Assembly (NCBI GenBank): GCA_964017195.1 | Contig: OZ024889.1 | Location: 64,857,858-64,921,857 of the forward strand | Direction of reading: 5' to 3' | Origin: Siderastrea radians | Lineage: Eukaryota; Cnidaria; Anthozoa; Scleractinia; Rhizangiidae | Length of the DNA: 64,000 bases | Part shown: piece after piece, positions 11,501 to 20,954 of the stretch | How the letters are laid out: each line of letters begins with the position of its first letter | Numbering within the stretch: the stretch's first letter is position 1 | The notes under the pieces: model-generated | The model's database searches: none | Seen by the model: only the letters and a program-made list of their open reading frames with translations | Told to the model about the DNA's origin: nothing | Program-made: the position numbers and the translations under genes

Positions 11501-14500
11501 CAAAGAAATACGACCAGACAACGTTTAATGTAACCTAAAATCACATTTCATTTAAAAATGACGCCTGTGCTCTTAAACTGCTGTTGACACAAAGATTGTA
11601 CACGGAGAAATTCAACGCGGATTTGCGCACCTCAGTTGTGCTAAAGAGATTTGACGTGTTGCGACAAGTCAGACACGCGGCGGTATTGCACACCGAAGCA
11701 ATACCAAAACGTATTTACCGGCAAATTTTCTGAACCATTGTACAAAATATTCTATAGCGGTCGGCACATTGGCGGCACGGACCCGTGTTTGCTTTAGAGG
11801 TATCGATAGGTTACGCCGGGTTGATCAAAGTGTAAAATGAAAACATCAAGTCTATTGTTTGCCTTTCCTTTTCCTCGAAAAACCGAAACTGTAAAAAGGG
11901 AAATAAATCACTGCTCTGTTGTCAAGGAGTTGAGCAACTCCCTCGGTAGTTTGTTTCGTCAAAGGCGTTGCTACACTACAATTTATTGAAGTCTTTTTAA
12001 TTCTGTTTTAGCTTTATTAACCACGATAGGTGAAAAAGGCCAGGAGCGGTACATGTCAAAGATAGAATATTGTGAGAAAGCAGCCGGCCATACCAGCAAG
12101 AATGCTTCTATATGTTCAGTTGGGGTTATTAAACAGAAGCCCTTTGTCGGCAAAGCAAGGGTTTCATTATAGCAAATCCGTGGCAAACGAAACTTTAAAA
12201 CTAATAACGAAGTTGAAAAGAAATAATAGGGTGGGAAAACTAGTATAGAGTTTGCAGTGTATTCCCTAGATATGAGCGATGAAAAACACGTACAACTTCT
12301 CTTGCCACCCTACGATTGTGTGCATCGCATAGTTCAAGGATTGTCTATTAAATTTGAGAATTCATTCTCCTTAACCCCACAAAGAAAAAAACACTGAGGG
12401 TTGAAGACATGCAGTGAATTGAACATAACGTTTTTGGTGCTGTATTGTAATTGCGAGGAAGTGTACGATGAATTCACCTGCAAAGAGAAGTGTAGCCATA
12501 TTTCTCAAAGATAAGAAACCACGTTCTTTTAGAAGAAGGGGAATGCACGATCTTAAATATTTAAAGTTGACTGTTGGTTTGCTTTAGTGGCTTTAAATCT
12601 TGTACAATTAAAGGAAGGTTCGTACCACACGAGAAGAATAACTAAGGGAAATCGAATGTTAACAGCATATGCTTGAATTTTCGTACCCAAGGCGATGGTG
12701 AGGTGGTGCTTTGTTAACCAAACGGGTACCAGTTAAAACTAATTTTCACAACATCAACCTTTGTCAAAATCACAGGTAAACTCGATACTTTTCTTCAGTG
12801 GTAAAGTTTTCTGAGAAATCTTTGATCTCCTTCATTCAAATAGCAGCTGCGAGTCTTGAGAAATATTTCGGATCTTTTAAAGCGGTTCTCGTGGGTATAT
12901 ACTTAAACCTTCGTCAATAGTCCATTGTCACGTTTTTCGTCGGTATAGCTGTCCTCAAAAAAACCTTCTCAGCAGTAATTCGGATTCACGTTTTAGCTTT
13001 TCGAGTTCAGTTTAGAGTCTTGTTGTGCATGTGCTTTTTTCTCTATTCAAACAAAAGTATCATTTTAGCTGTTAACTTCGACGGACATTAATTTTCGTTA
13101 TCGTTCAATTGGTGCCTTGTTTTATTGATAGAAAAAGTTAACATTCAACGTGCTCTTTCTGAATTCCTTAGGCATGGTTTTTGTTATTAAGTTAAGCATC
13201 TTTTCCTTCTAATTCAACTATTTTGCTTTCTTATTTTTGCTGTTAAGGCCCAATGCAAACTTTATTAAAATTAGCATTTTTCATGTTTGCACATGAAGCT
13301 AAACAACCAAGATTTGTCGGCGAAATAAAAGCTAACTGTACTTCTGTTTTGGGCTGTATTCAACACAGGAGAAAAAAAACACTTTCTTTGGTGAAAAAGT
13401 GATGTCCAAGATTTTACTCTTTATTGTGAGACTTCATTCTTTGTTTCAAGGGTATTTGAAACATGGAAAAAATCTAAATCAATGTTAGTTTGCTGTAATT
13501 CTCGAGCTTGTTAAATTTCAAGTGACTTCTCGCAAAATGCGGAATAATTGTGTGCAAATCGATATAATCATTTTCCGACAATGCCACGAAGAAGATTAAT
13601 TAAAAACTTCACTCGCGTGTTTAAACAGCTTTGTAAGAACAAATTTTGGCAGCCTCGGCTTCCTCTTCAAGGCAGAACTTTCTCGGAAAAGGAAAACAGC
13701 AATATGATTTCGCTACCAGAGGTTAACTATCGTGAACAATTAAACCATATCCTGGTAATTCAGGGTGCAATTAACAAACTTAATTCCCACATAGATTGCC
13801 TCGTCGAGAAAGGCGTGGTTTTTAGTCCTTGTTTTATTAAATTTTACGCTTTTCAAAACATTTTCATTTGACCAAACAATAATTTTCAAAACATTTTCAT
13901 ACGGCCAAGCAATTACTTTTATGTTAGGACTACTGACTGCTGTTATCGTATGAACGTGCAAAAACTTCGACAATTACGCCCAAATTTCTGTTCCATTTTC
14001 ACCGCAAACTAAAATATATTTCTCTATTTCTTATTTAACGTTTCTCTTTAGACGTTTGCGTAAGTCGTAATCAAATTGAAACATTTGTTTCTAATATATT
14101 CATTTGTTGTCGACTCTGAATAAACCAGCTATGTTAAATGGTGATAATACAAGACGCAGTTTTACTCTTACACAAGTGAACAAGCGCTGAAAAATGATAA
14201 ACGACAACGTTGAATTATTTCACCAATGTTTAAGTCTTACGGCTCCAAGAGGTTTTACAGCTTACCTGAGATTTATATAGAATAATTTAACCGCAAGGTA
14301 ACAATTTCTGAAGGCTTAGCACTGAGAGCAGAATATAGAAGAGCAAAGAATAACGTAATAGATTCTAAATTGGCGGTAAATCATTTCCCTAATTTTACTC
14401 TTTACTTAAAGTGGCTGCTTAATTGGTAAGTAAGCCAAAAAGATATTTTAAGAGTCTGTTGAAGAACACACTTTATTGAAGATAAAATAACGAGTAGTTA

Positions 14501-16200
14501 AGTTAGATAATTGCGTCTTACAACTCGATCATATGCGGTAAAATTCCGTTTATACTGGCTGGGCATATACAACTTCGTAAGGGTGTTTTGGTTGGCAAGC
14601 ACAAATTATTATGGTTGAACCAATTTCAGTCGATTCATGCAAGTTGATTTTTTTTGATACTCCTCCAAAGAGATGTTGTATGTTTATATTTAGGAATCTT
14701 AGTGTGCAGTACAGAGTCAAGCAAATCATTGTTTAAAGCAGACTACCAACCTACTACCTACAGTATTCTGTATAAAAGTCGGGTTTCATCTATAAATCTA
14801 ATATTCAGAATAGAATACGGGGAAATGTGTACGTGCAACACTTATGTTAAACAGAAGGGTTGAAGAGCATTGCCATAATGCATTCGCCGTATTAATTAAG
14901 TACCATTTGTTATTTATAATATAGCACGTTGTTTTTCCTTGAGCCGTTGACTCGCAAGAGTACCCAAAACAATTCAGGATTTTTTTTGGCTTACTACTTA
15001 AAATGAAACAAAATCTAAGCGAGTAAAATTCAGCTGTTCATTTTGAAGAGGCATTTAAAGAGTTCATTCACAGACCCAATTGCAAGGACCGCCTTGAACA
15101 GCATATTAAAGAGAACACAGATACACTCGTCTACTGACCTCGTTAATTACGTGGTTCAAGATAAGTCCCGAGAAGTTATTGGGTTACTATTTTAACCCCG
15201 GAGTCAAATTTTGAGTCAAGTAACGTGGTTTTGGCTTTTTATTCTTAGGCTAGGAACAGGCTCCTAACAGGCTCTTTATTGTACAAATGAAATCCTTAAA
15301 CATGACTACTCAAATGGACGCTCTTGAACAGTATTTTCATGCTGCAACTGATTATCCTAGTAAACATAACACAGTTCGCCTTTAAAATTCTCCCAGTAGC
15401 TCAGTGGTTAGAGCGTCCGACCAGTGTACGGAAGGTCATGGGTTCGCTTCCCGTCGGGCACTTAGATTTTTTTCGTTGTCCCACACTCGTGACGAATCGA
15501 ATATTACATCTTTCTTATTATTAATGTTGTAAACATTTTGCAACTGAAATTTGGAATCTTTCTTCGCTCTGATCGATTTAAGAGTGTTGAGGGAAATCTG
15601 TTGTTTCAAGGCGACTTGTGAGCATTATACTGTTAATAAGTGAACTAAAATATTTCTACTTCTCTTTCTTACTAGGTGTGGTTTCAAAACCGTCGAGCTA
15701 AATGGAAGAAGCGCAAGAAGACGGCAGCCATCCTCCGCCCTCCAGCGCCCATTCTACCGTCTCACATGGCACAGGCCTACACTCCAAGCCCTATAGGAGA
15801 CTCCCTCTGTACTTTCCACAACGACCACAGGTGGCCCACCACAATGGGCACAGCCATGCCAACCATGGCACCAGTCACCACTCCTTCTCTGCCAATATCG
15901 CCCCCGCACCATCCATTCGGCCAGAGTGGGCACGAAGTTCTACAGCAATCGTACTCGCACCAATCTTCCATGCCTCGCTCGCACCTTAGCATGTCTATCC
16001 AGCAACAAGGGAACCCACAAACCCAGCAAACCTTTCAACAGCCTTTCGTCGGCGCTAGGGAAATGCCCATCTCATCTTCACCATCCCTTCAAGACATTCA
16101 ATGCAGCATTCCTAATGGGGGAGAGTTGTGGCGAGGGACTAGTATAGCCTCGTTACGAAGGAAAGCCCTAGAACACAAGGCCGCCTTCACCTATAGATAA
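8255..16200 (+). CDS. otp: Orthopedia (Otp) homeodomain transcription factor
   Basis: Three coding exons: 8255-8573, 8716-8972 and 15676-16200, joined by GT-AG introns of 142 and 6703 bp, give 366 aa. The homeodomain is residues 147-206. Its start, [17 protein letters not shown], and the recognition helix, [15 protein letters not shown], match Otp rather than other PRD-class genes; residue 50 is Q and residue 51 is N. Downstream, [13 protein letters not shown] and the C-terminal [16 protein letters not shown] (OAR) also match the Otp family. Residues 89-96, HSIVGILN, resemble the octapeptide/eh1 Groucho-binding motif. The start is set by MLSDP, which resembles the family start, and by an in-frame TGA at 8243. 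Vertebrate OTP is about 325 aa. Otp acts in the nucleus and, in bilaterians, specifies neurosecretory and hypothalamic-type neurons; its cnidarian role is not shown here. Confidence 0.95.
8716..8972 (+). CDS. otp: otp coding exon 2 (homeodomain residues 1-46)
   Basis: The acceptor is CTCAG|CAG|ATAGC, a tandem NAGNAG site: splicing at 8716 includes an alanine codon and splicing at 8719 gives a 365-aa protein; both stay in frame. The exon encodes an acidic linker and homeodomain helices 1-2. The donor CGAGTTCAG|GTACAA (phase 0) lies between homeodomain residues 46 and 47. Confidence 0.93.
8973..15390. other. otp intron 2, main part
   Basis: The bulk of a 6.7-kb intron. I see no coding exon in it. 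A 107-codon frame at 13548-13871 has no recognisable domain and ends in a short direct repeat (CAAAACATTTTCAT twice near 13855 and 13887). The intron is large enough to hold enhancers. Confidence 0.5.
15391..15510 (+). mobile_element. tRNA-derived SINE-like element
   Basis: Contains an A-box-like TAGCTCAGTGG (15397-15407) and a B-box GGTTCGCTTCC (15441-15451), spaced as in a tRNA-type Pol III promoter. A short T-rich stretch and an unrelated tail follow. The D and T stems can pair, but the acceptor stem pairs poorly and the anticodon arm is degenerate, so it is not a working tRNA. It lies inside otp intron 2, about 165 bp before exon 3. Confidence 0.7.
15676..16200 (+). CDS. otp: otp coding exon 3 (recognition helix to stop)
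   Basis: The acceptor is TTTCTTACTAG|GTGTGG. The exon encodes homeodomain residues 47-60 ([10 protein letters not shown]...), a proline-, histidine- and glutamine-rich tail ([18 protein letters not shown]), the Otp-specific [13 protein letters not shown] block, and the OAR motif at residues 347-360. It stops at TAA 16198-16200. Confidence 0.95.
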   Translation: MWFQNRRAKWKKRKKTAAILRPPAPILPSHMAQAYTPSPIGDSLCTFHNDHRWPTTMGTAMPTMAPVTTPSLPISPPHHPFGQSGHEVLQQSYSHQSSMPRSHLSMSIQQQGNPQTQQTFQQPFVGAREMPISSSPSLQDIQCSIPNGGELWRGTSIASLRRKALEHKAAFTYR

Positions 16201-16439
16201 GTTCAGCAAAACTGATACAGTTAAAACATTCCCACTTAAAGACGTTCAAAAGTTGTAAAAGAAGCAATGGATTGTGCCTGTTTTAGTTCCATATACAGTA
16301 CTTACAATAAGAATTTTTTTAATATTATAAATAATTACAGTAGAGCGTTTCTTTACCCCCTTTCCTTAAAACACCAATTAGACGTGGTCAGACATGAGTA
16401 ATTTTTTCTTTTGCCTATCCCTTTCACTACAAGAATCAA

Positions 16440-16745
16440 ACCTGTGTCCTAAATTGTTCTATGTTTTGAGTCTGCGAATAAAATCCTGAAGAGTCACCTT
16501 TCAAAGGAAAGCTGTTGAGCAATACATTCCTGTATTGATGCTTATTTTGCTGTACAAGGTGTTCTAAGTTAGGAGTCTGTGGATGAAATCCTAAAGTGCT
16601 ACCATTCAATTGAAAGCTGTTGAGCACCACATTCCAGTATTGATGTCTATTGTGCTGTACAAGGTGGTTCTAACTTTTCAGCCTGTGGGTGAAATCCTAA
16701 AGTGCCCCCGTTTATTGAAAGCTGTTGAAATGTGATCAGTGAAAG
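16440..16745 (+). repeat. ~105-bp tandem repeat family, copy set 3 (+)
   Basis: Three units, with the GAGTCTG landmark near 16468, 16574 and (as CAGCCTG) 16679, so the period is about 105 bp. It starts about 240 bp after the otp stop codon. An AATAAA (16477-16482) inside the first unit could act as the otp poly(A) signal; that is only a possibility. Confidence 0.75.
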
Positions 16746-16869
16746 CTTCTGAGTATCGGTTTTTGTGGCGCAATTTTTTTCGGGAAGGACCAATACTTGG
16801 AAAAGAAACAACGTCGGAGGAAACATCCTTCAGTTAAGCAATTTGAGAGTTAGCAGGGTTTAAATTAAG

Positions 16870-17205
16870 TTAGGAAATGTGAACTTGCGAACACAAACTT
16901 GCGATGAGTGGCCAAACGGAATCGCATGTAGACGCAAGTTCAACGCAAGTAGCAAGAAAGCCATTTCAGTGCATTTCAGTGCGCCCGGACAAAGGAAAAC
17001 AATACTGAGAACAGCTTGCGTCGACTTGCGTTGGGCGGCCAAACGATGAAAAACTTGCGTTCACTTGCGTGCAAATTTGAGCTCGATGAAAGTGAACGCA
17101 AGCCATCGCAAGTACACTCAAGTCATGACCAAACGGAGTCGCAAGTTAATGCAAGTTTTCAACTTGCGATAACTTGCGACTCCGTTTGGCCAGTGCTTAA
17201 GAAAG
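16870..17205. repeat. AACTTGCG-rich repeat with 29-bp hairpin
   Basis: The motif AACTTGCG or its complement CGCAAGTT, plus GGCCAAACG, recurs many times across about 330 bp. The right end is a near-perfect hairpin: 17129-17157 pairs with 17161-17189 (27 of 29 positions by eye) around a 3-nt loop. The outer right end reads GGCCAGTGCTTAA. It looks like a fragment of a small non-autonomous DNA transposon with subterminal repeats; I cannot assign the superfamily. Confidence 0.55.
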
Positions 17206-19785
17206 ATATTGTGTAATTTATATCACGGACTTCCACACCAAAAGGCGCAAGTAGACAAAATCTGTGTTGAAAACGTTGTAGAAACTGAAGAGCTGGCATT
17301 GTAGTCAATCAAAGTGCAGACGCAATTTCCTCAGGAAAGCACTGAAATTAATGGCGATTCTAAGTATTTTAAAAAAAGATCAAAAAGTAGAAAGTATAGA
17401 GCCATTGACTTGCTAGAATAAACATCACTCGGTGAAATTTCAATTTAAAAACATTTTGACACAGTTATTGAGTTCTCCAAGTGATCATTTTATTTGCTTA
17501 GCCAACAAACGTTAACTACGGTAGGTAAGCGAATGTTAAGAGCAAGAACTGTTTTGATCAGGTTTTTTGAAGAGGAGCTCCTAAACTTGTCAGTCTTGGT
17601 GACTTCCTGGCGAACAGCGAAAAAAAACCTAATGGTAAGACCAGAGAATTCAAAGGCGTTCGCCATAATGATTTTAGTTCCTTTAGTAAAGTTAGTTTAT
17701 CTTTTCCTTATCTGCTTATTCGTGTATTAAGGGTAATGCTTTCCTCAAAATACGGAAACAGTTTCGATTGATCGAAGCGTTATCAAATGTTTAGATGGAG
17801 TAAAAGAGACTTGATGAAAATACATAGTATAGCGTTAATATTCACCGGAACTAAAAGCAGAAAAGAAAGTCCATGACCATAGCTCGGTTTTTAACGATTT
17901 TTCCTGCTAGGTATTGCAGCTGCTAAAAGAAACAGACAAAGTTGAATTTGAGATTAAGTATTAGTTATGGATTATAGAAACACTATATATATACTCAAAA
18001 CTTTATTTCAAATTTTCTGACAATTTTTTTTTCATCTAGAACTGACAACATGTAAATTCAAAACTGAAACCTGTTTCTGGGACAGCATTACGCTTAACTT
18101 TGCTCACAGACACCTTTACACATAATCACCTCAAATGCTTTCAAATGCATAGAAACGACGACAAAAGGAACATTTTTCTGCAGCTACGTAACCGTATAAA
18201 TAATTATAAAGTAGCCGAAAAGTCATTAGTACTGGCACATCACAGTGGATTATTTAATTGCTATTTAAGATAGTAGAAACTATTTATGTTCTTTTTATTG
18301 CATGTCAGCATGTGATATGATCACAGAGCAGTCAAATCGTAGCCTCGGGCTATGAAATGATTGAATACCCCGCGGTTCGCCAAAGACGTAAAGCGCAGTA
18401 ACAAGAATTGGCCAACCAGCATGTAATTACCAAAATAAAGTCCAGTTTTAAATAAACCTTGATGACCCTACGATTACTGGCTTTGTGTAACGGCTTAACC
18501 AGGGATATTTTAGCAGAGCCTCTTGAATGAGGCAAACTCTGCTTATAGATTAAATCCCTGCATAAACTTGCCCTGCTTCAACGATTTCCTTTACGCTTTC
18601 GTGGCGTTGCCGAAATCGCTTGACCCGGGCAACGCATATCGAAACAGTTCTCGGAGTAAATAGATTATCCATATTCGCCTTGTCTGTCCTTCTATGGGAT
18701 TTTTCAAAGACAAAGTATTTTTTTGACCCAACCATTGTAATTATACAAGCGCACATAGTGTATCCTGGAAGTTTCTTTTTGTTAAATATAGTTTGTCGTT
18801 TGAAGGCCTCCTGCGTATGTTAGCGGGTCGGTATTAAAAGCCAATCTAAGGAAACGTGAGGTTACAAAAAACCGAGCAATATCCGATTTTTCAAAACATT
18901 TGAATGCCGCGCTCGAAATTATTATTCGAAAAGATTGTTTATTTTTAAATCTGTTCATTGCAAACAAAACCCACTCGCCCAAAGTTCAAACCTTCAATCA
19001 AACTGTAAATCCAATCATAATCTTTTGAAAAGAAGCTAAAGATTTCATCAACCACGTTTCTTTTTTAATTTTATTTTATTAAAAGTAGCGGCATGTTCAA
19101 CGGAATCGATTCACCGGTACTTTGTATCACTGAGCTGTCAAATGATGAACTCTTCAACAAGAATCTTAATTAAATTTGATTTTAATTTCCTTCAACTTTA
19201 AGACCGCTACTATAGCTACACCCTTATTCTTTAAAATATCTGTTAATGAAAAAGGTAGGGCACACAATAATGGACACAATAGGTCGATTTTCCAATTTAA
19301 TGGAAATTGAAATTGCGTTTTCGCGCTTGCAGTAACAAACGTGGGTTCAATTTTCAAACAAAGGTAATGCTAAAAAAATAAAGCAACCTGGCGAAGCTGA
19401 TTGTAAGTACTTGAAAAGGAAGCTTATCTATGGAATTAAATTTGATGTCCTTCGATGATATTTCTAGATCTTTATTTGTAATTTGAAAAGAACTGATAAT
19501 GTGGTTTACATCAGTATACGCTGTTGTCGGAAATTGATCGAAAGACTGAACTGCTGAAAGGTTGTCGTCATTTTTATTCAAAAGACATGGGCTTTTCGCG
19601 GTCTCAAGCTAAAGTTGCTCCTTCTGTTCATAAAAAATTAAATGCTGCGATTTATTAGATCTTTTATTGACATTCTCCACACGTGTCACGTTCATGCTAA
19701 GCATGCGCAATTCAAATGAAAACCGATTTCCCTCGTAACCGTTAACTTTACTTAACGATTTCAATTCGATTGCCACCTCGGGATT
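17206..19785. other. otp-rx spacer, no gene recognised
   Basis: AT-rich DNA. The open frames are below 80 codons and carry no known motif. I cannot place regulatory elements with confidence. Confidence 0.4.
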
Positions 19786-19860
19786 ACCAAGTCTTGCAAT
19801 TAATAATCACTAATTACACACATTAGGTTAAATTTAAGCTAATTTCGGTATGTCATGTGC
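19786..19860. promoter_or_regulatory. TAAT cluster upstream of rx
   Basis: The segment includes GCAATTAATAATCACTAATT and, shortly after, AAGCTAATTTCGG: several TAAT/ATTA cores in about 60 bp, roughly 0.9 kb before the rx start. It is a candidate homeodomain-bound enhancer by composition only; in AT-rich DNA such clusters can arise by chance. Confidence 0.25.
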
Positions 19861-20734
19861 ATAAGAAAACGCGAACCTTTTTAATAACCAAAACTGGAAG
19901 TGTCTTAAAGTTGTAACTCCTAAATGTCAATGGATAGCTAGATATTTCTTTATGCCCTGCTTGCCGAACGTCTCTTTAGTTCAATATCTTGCTGTAGTGT
20001 GTTTATAGAACTGTGATTAGAGTAAAGCACTTAAACAGCAAACATCACACGCAAGCAATGTTCAAGTACTCAATTATTTCTCTTCTTGTTTGATAACCAA
20101 TATTACACATAAAACCGCACATCAGAGCTTTGCGTGTGAGGTTGGAATTATTAGGCTTGTTGAAAATCCAAGCCCGAACGTGCCACTCTGAACAGCTTTA
20201 ATAAACACTCATTAAAATCTCTGCAAAAGATAATTTTGAGTAAACACACAGAGCGAAAAGTACAATTTATTTTTGGTACCAAAGTCAGACGAGAATTTTT
20301 CTATTCCTTTTTGTGTACGCCCTCGCTCGCTTTGCCGCTACGTTCCTCACAGAGATTTGAGTCCAACATAGAAACGGTCAAGTTCGAAATGAAAGCGGCG
20401 TGATTATTTATTGTCAATCAAAATAAGCACTTCTTTCTTTTCATCTAATGTGTGCTCCACACTCTCCTGGCAGCGTTCATTAGCAATTAGCTTTTCTTAA
20501 GTAATCACCGCTCTGTCACGGCTAACAAACAACCAACCAATTTCAATACAATATCAGAACATAGAAAATATTGAGTGCTGTGTCGCGATTGGTCGGTGCT
20601 TTGTTATCTAGATATCTTAAGCATTATTTCGCCCGCCTAGTCCTGTTAATTCGCTGTTAGCACGAGCAGACCAAGTATTTTGTTAATAGATTGCGGGTCG
20701 ATAGTTTAGTTGGTACTCCGACCGCCTATCAGTT
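19861..20734 (+). promoter_or_regulatory. Proximal 5' region of rx
   Basis: Holds a reversed CCAAT box (ATTGG, 20588-20592) 147 bp before the rx ATG and scattered TAAT cores (GCAATTAGC near 20483, GTTAATTCGC near 20645). No strong TATA box is seen. An in-frame TAG at 20702-20704 bounds the coding start. The transcription start cannot be fixed from sequence. Confidence 0.35.
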
Positions 20735-20954
20735 ATGACCAGAATGAGTTTGCCCGTCAGAAAAGACTCGACCCCTCGAAAGGACGATTTAAAATTTCGA
20801 GAAAGGGATGGCGAAAACAGCGACGATGCTAGTCACTTCTTAAATTCCAATTTGAAGCGAAAAGCTGAAGGAAAGTGTGGCTCGCCTACAAGCTCTAAAG
20901 AAAGCCACAGCGACCGCGATTCAGATTATGAAGACTCGAACAGTGAACACCAAG
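20735..20954 (+). CDS. rx: rx coding exon 1
   Basis: Encodes residues 1-73 plus one base. The donor is CCAAG|GTAGGT (phase 1). It is a low-complexity, charged N-terminal region ([18 protein letters not shown]) with no octapeptide. An unseen upstream exon would need an acceptor in the 33 bp between the in-frame stop at 20702-20704 and the ATG. Confidence 0.82.

Noticed and set aside
15391..15465. A functional tRNA gene
   Set aside because: A and B boxes and the T stem are present, but the acceptor stem pairs poorly and the anticodon arm is degenerate. A SINE head fits better.
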